From: Streptomyces typhae
GTDB lineage: Bacteria > Actinomycetota > Actinomycetes > Streptomycetales > Streptomycetaceae
DNA: 64,000 bases
Direction of reading: 5' to 3'
Assembly (NCBI RefSeq): GCF_009755605.1
Contig: NZ_WPNZ01000003.1
Coordinates: 186,001-250,000 of the forward strand
Below, piece by piece: positions 60,827-64,000 of the stretch. Every line of letters begins with the position of its first letter. Positions within the stretch are counted from its first letter, which is position 1. Made by a program: the position numbers and the translations under genes. The notes under the pieces were generated by a model, which was given only the letters and a program-made list of their open reading frames with translations, was not told the DNA's origin and did no database searches.

Positions 60827-62126
60827 CCTCCGCGACGCGCAGCCGACGGCCACCCCGAACCGGTCCGAGTCCGTGTACGACTTCATCGGGGTCGGGCTCG
60901 GGCCCTTCAACCTCGGTCTCGCCTGCCTCACCGAACCCCTCGACGACCTGCACGGCCTCTTCCTGGAGTCCAAGCCGGACTTCGAGTGGCACTCCGGCAT
61001 GTTCCTGGAGGGCGCCCACCTCCAGACGCCCTTCCTCTCCGACCTCGTCACCCTGGCCGACCCCACGTCCCCGTACTCCTTCCTCAATTACCTGAAGGAA
61101 TCCGGGCGGCTCTACTCCTTCTACATCCGTGAGAACTTCTATCCGCTGCGCCGCGAATACAACGACTACTGCCGCTGGGCCGCCGCGAAACTCTCCTCCG
61201 TGCGGTTCGGTACGACCGTCACAGCGACGGCGTACGAGGACGAGAGCGACCTGTACGTCGTCATCACCGCCTCCGGCGACACCCTCCGCGCCCGCCACCT
61301 CGTCCTCGGCACCGGCACCCCGCCGCACCTCCCCGACGCCTGCAAGGGCCTCGGCGGCGACTTCCTCCACAACTCGCGCTATCTGGAGCACAAGGAGGAG
61401 TTGCAGAAGAAGAACTCCATCACCGTCGTCGGGAGTGGGCAGAGCGCCGCTGAGATCTATCAGGACCTGCTCAGCGAGATGGACGTGCACGGGTACCGGC
61501 TCAACTGGGTCACCAGGTCCCCGCGGTTCTTTCCCCTCGAGTACACGAAACTGACCCTGGAGATGACCTCTCCGGAGTACATCGACTACTTCCACGCGCT
61601 GCCCGAGGACACCCGTTACCGCCTTGAGAGCGACCAGAAGGGCCTTTTCAAGGGTATCGACGGTGAGCTGATCGATGCCATCTTCGATCTGCTGTACCGG
61701 AAGAGCCTCGACGGGCCCGTGCCCACCCGGCTCCTCACCCACTCCTCCCTGCGCTCCGCCCGGTACGAGAACGGCGTCTACACCCTCGCCCTCCGCCAGG
61801 AGGAGCAGGGCAAGGACTTCGAGATGACCACCGAGGGACTCGTCCTCGCCACCGGCTACCGGTACGCCGTCCCGGGCTTCCTGGAGCCGCTGCGGGAGCG
61901 GTTGCGCTTCGACGGGCGCGGGCGGTTCGACGTGGCCCGCAACTACTCCGTCGACACCACCGGGCGCGGCGTCTTCCTCCAGAACGCCGCCGTCCACACC
62001 CACTCGCTGACCAGCCCCGACCTGGGCATGGGCCCGTACCGCAACGCGTACATCATCCGCGAGATGGCGGACCGCGAGGTCTACCCGGTCGAGAAGTCCA
62101 TCGCCTTCCAGGAGTTCGCCGTATGA
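60810..62126 (+). CDS. desB: cadaverine N-monooxygenase DesB
   Basis: A 438-residue FAD/NADPH-dependent N-hydroxylase of the lysine/ornithine N-monooxygenase family, converting cadaverine to N-hydroxycadaverine. The FAD motif is [20 protein letters not shown], the NADPH motif [20 protein letters not shown], and the late motif [18 protein letters not shown]. The start is a rare TTG at 60810, with GGGAGAG directly upstream, inside the end of desA. The stop overlaps desC (ATGA). Confidence 0.95.
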   Translation: MTAPADLRDAQPTATPNRSESVYDFIGVGLGPFNLGLACLTEPLDDLHGLFLESKPDFEWHSGMFLEGAHLQTPFLSDLVTLADPTSPYSFLNYLKESGRLYSFYIRENFYPLRREYNDYCRWAAAKLSSVRFGTTVTATAYEDESDLYVVITASGDTLRARHLVLGTGTPPHLPDACKGLGGDFLHNSRYLEHKEELQKKNSITVVGSGQSAAEIYQDLLSEMDVHGYRLNWVTRSPRFFPLEYTKLTLEMTSPEYIDYFHALPEDTRYRLESDQKGLFKGIDGELIDAIFDLLYRKSLDGPVPTRLLTHSSLRSARYENGVYTLALRQEEQGKDFEMTTEGLVLATGYRYAVPGFLEPLRERLRFDGRGRFDVARNYSVDTTGRGVFLQNAAVHTHSLTSPDLGMGPYRNAYIIREMADREVYPVEKSIAFQEFAV

Positions 62127-62872
62127 GCAGTCGGACGAGCAGCCGGTCGAGCAGTCGGTCGAGCGGCCCCGCCAGACGGGGCGGGGCCCGCGTCGGCACC
62201 CTCTCCCTGCGCCCCCTCGACCCCTTCGAGGACGCCGAGCTCGTGCACTCCTGGGTCACCCACCCCAAGTCCGCCTTCTGGCTGTTCCAGGACGCGAAGC
62301 TCCAGGACGTCGAGCGCGAGTACATGGGCATCGCCGCCAGCGCGCACCACGACGCGTACATCGGGCTGCACGACGGGGAGCCCGCGTTCCTCGTGGAGCG
62401 CTACGACCCCCGCCACATCGAACTGGTCGGCCTGTACGAGCCGGAGCCCGGCGACGTCGGCATGCACTTCCTGGTCGCCCCCACCGACCGGCCCGTGCAC
62501 GGCTTCACCCGGGCCGTCATCACCACGGTGATGGAGCACCTGTTCGCCGACCCGCGCACCCACCGCGTCGTCGTCGAGCCCGACGTCACCAACACCGCCG
62601 TGCACCGGCTCAACGAGACCGTCGGCTTCGTGCCCGAGCGCGAGATCGACAAGCCGGAGAAGCGAGCGCTGCTCAGCTTCTGCACCCGGGAGCAGTTCGA
62701 CGCGGCCGTCGTGCGCCGCGCCGTCGCCACCAGGCCCGCCCGAACCACCGCAGGACCCGCAGCATCCTCAGCACCCGCAGCACCCGCAGCACCCGCAGCA
62801 CCCGCAGCACCCGCAGCACCCGCAGCACCCGCAGCACCCGCAGCACCCGGAGTATCTGGAGTACTGACATGA
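62123..62872 (+). CDS. desC: N-hydroxycadaverine acyltransferase DesC
   Basis: A 249-residue GNAT-like (IucB/AlcB-type) acyltransferase that attaches acetyl or succinyl from CoA to N-hydroxycadaverine. Core motifs are [60 protein letters not shown] and [20 protein letters not shown]. The N-terminus is Ser/Arg-rich from short repeats. The C-terminus ends in an Ala-Ala-Pro repeat encoded by nine exact CAGCACCCG units. ATGA overlaps link it to desB and desD. Confidence 0.94.
   Translation: MSSRTSSRSSSRSSGPARRGGARVGTLSLRPLDPFEDAELVHSWVTHPKSAFWLFQDAKLQDVEREYMGIAASAHHDAYIGLHDGEPAFLVERYDPRHIELVGLYEPEPGDVGMHFLVAPTDRPVHGFTRAVITTVMEHLFADPRTHRVVVEPDVTNTAVHRLNETVGFVPEREIDKPEKRALLSFCTREQFDAAVVRRAVATRPARTTAGPAASSAPAAPAAPAAPAAPAAPAAPAAPAAPGVSGVLT
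62769..62849 (+). repeat. nine exact 9-bp tandem units at the end of desC
   Basis: CAGCACCCG repeats nine times without a mismatch, encoding an Ala-Ala-Pro tail. The unit number is likely to vary between strains by slippage, without changing the frame. Confidence 0.95.
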
Positions 62873-64000
62873 CCCGCACGTCCCTGGCTCCGCCGGCCGG
62901 CGCCGTCGACCACCTCACCCCGGAACGCTGGGCCGAGGCCACCCGCCTCCTCATCCGCAAGGCGCTCGCCGAGTTCGCGCACGAGCGGCTGCTCCGCCCC
63001 GAGGACCTCGGGTCGGGCCGCTACGTCGTACGCAGCGACGACGGGCAGGTCCGCTACCACTTCGCCGCGCGCCTGCACGCCCTCGACCACTGGCAGATCG
63101 ACGGCGCGTCCCTCACCCGGCACCGCGACGGCGTCGAACTGCCCCTGAACGCCCTGGAGTTCTTCACCGAGCTGCGCGGCGCCCTCGGGATCGGCGACAA
63201 GATCCTGCCGGTGTACCTGGAGGAGATCTCCTCCACCCTCTCCGGTACGTGCTTCAAGCTCGCCAAGCCGCACATCAGCGCCGCCGAGCTGGTCTCCGCC
63301 GGGTTCCAGGAGATCGAGACCGGCATGACCGAGGGCCACCCGTGCTTCGTCGCGAACAACGGGCGGCTCGGCTTCGGCGTGCACGAGTACCTCTCGTACG
63401 CCCCCGAGACCGCGAGCCCCGTCCGGCTCATGTGGCTCGCCGCCCGGCGCGACCGGGCCGCGTTCACCGCGGGCGAGGGCCTGGAGTACGAGTCGTTCCT
63501 CCGCGCCGAGCTGGGCGCGGAGACCCTCGCCCGCTTCGACACCGTGCTGCGCGCCCAGGACCTCGACCCGGCGGACTATCTGCTGATCCCCGTCCACCCC
63601 TGGCAGTGGTGGAACAAGCTGTCCGTCACCTTCGCCGCCGAGGTCGCCGACCGGCGCCTGGTGTGCCTCGGCGAGGGCGACGACGAATACCTCGCCCAGC
63701 AGTCCATCCGGACGTTCTTCAACACCTCCGACCCCGCCAGGCACTATGTGAAGACGGCCCTGTCCGTCGTCAACATGGGCTTCATGCGCGGGCTCTCCGC
63801 CGCGTACATGAAGGCGACCCCGGCCATCAACGACTGGCTCGCGGGCCTGGTCGCCGCCGACGGGGTGCTGAGGTCGACCGGGCTCGGCATCATCCGCGAG
63901 CGCGCCGCCGTCGGCTACCGGCACCTGGAGTACGAGGCCGCCACCGACCGCTACTCCCCCTACCGGAAGATGCTCGCCGCACTGTGGCGCGAGAGCCCGG
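62869..64000 (+). CDS. desD: desferrioxamine synthetase DesD (partial)
   Basis: The N-terminal 377 residues of an NIS synthetase (IucA/IucC family), which joins and cyclises hydroxamate units with ATP to give desferrioxamine E or B; the remainder lies beyond the window. Family motifs are ILPVYLEEISSTLSGTCFKL, TEGHPCFVANNGRLGFGVHE, YLLIPVHPWQWWNKLSVTFA and QQSIRTFFNTSDPARHYVKT followed by ALSVVNMGFMRG. The start overlaps desC by ATGA, completing the coupled desABCD operon under iron control. Confidence 0.95.
   Translation, partial: MTRTSLAPPAGAVDHLTPERWAEATRLLIRKALAEFAHERLLRPEDLGSGRYVVRSDDGQVRYHFAARLHALDHWQIDGASLTRHRDGVELPLNALEFFTELRGALGIGDKILPVYLEEISSTLSGTCFKLAKPHISAAELVSAGFQEIETGMTEGHPCFVANNGRLGFGVHEYLSYAPETASPVRLMWLAARRDRAAFTAGEGLEYESFLRAELGAETLARFDTVLRAQDLDPADYLLIPVHPWQWWNKLSVTFAAEVADRRLVCLGEGDDEYLAQQSIRTFFNTSDPARHYVKTALSVVNMGFMRGLSAAYMKATPAINDWLAGLVAADGVLRSTGLGIIRERAAVGYRHLEYEAATDRYSPYRKMLAALWRESP

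Noticed and set aside
62769..62849. Short-period repeat as a possible CRISPR array
   Set aside because: Units are 9 bases with no spacers and lie in the desC reading frame; no cas genes are present.

Overview
The window is a stretch of high-G+C actinobacterial chromosome, almost certainly Streptomyces. The codon use is strongly GC-biased, GTG and TTG starts are frequent, genes overlap by ATGA/GTGA, there are DmdR/IdeR-type iron boxes, and it ends in a desferrioxamine (des) cluster. From memory the gene order matches the S. coelicolor interval around SCO2730 to SCO2785; this could not be checked here. No rRNA, tRNA, CRISPR array, insertion sequence or phage genes were recognised.

Layout. 1-3509: end of a sugar isomerase gene, a small HTH protein, and a CsoR-type operator ahead of copper chaperone copZ and Cu+ ATPase copA. 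3510-8085: intergenic region with a candidate small RNA, then citrate synthase citA and helicase recD2. 8145-14523: ribose-type operon (LacI regulator, ABC ATPase, a permease fused to its binding protein, ribokinase, RbsD) with two LacI-type operators in front and a strong terminator behind. 14839-20280: DUF937 protein, a three-gene oxidoreductase/DUF993/epimerase operon with its divergent LacI regulator, and a small protein. 20521-34547: MarR-GNAT fusion, another isomerase, a double-MerR regulator, a GH3 N-acetylglucosaminidase-type enzyme with a leaderless promoter, a lipoprotein, a secreted serine peptidase, a small secreted protein, a fused heterodimer-type ABC exporter, a secreted serine hydrolase and a GntR regulator. 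34625-41228: remnant of an anti-sigma-type ATPase, then a ThDP enzyme, agmatinase-family ureohydrolase, Na+/solute symporter and divergent PucR regulator. 41361-45184: putative phosphatase, CDF exporter, thioesterase II and acyl-CoA dehydrogenase. 45328-51874: TetR regulator and divergent leucine-catabolism operon (carboxylase beta and alpha, HMG-CoA lyase, acyl-CoA dehydrogenase). 52018-57784: an accessory-looking block with two broken genes, two small unknown proteins, an XRE-TPR regulator and a YdcF/NUDIX/UTRA/GntR operon. 57991-64000: desE, then desABCD, each unit behind an iron box; desD runs off the end.

Two families of intergenic inverted repeats are scattered through the window. Family A has 4 copies of about 130 bp, each a hairpin nested in a hairpin. 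Family B has 8 copies built around a CCTCAAACGCCGGACGGG core. One B copy supplies the stop codon of the TetR gene, and a B-like piece lies in frame inside the biotin carboxylase gene. They often sit at gene ends and probably act as terminators, but one A copy and one B copy lie in divergent promoter regions.
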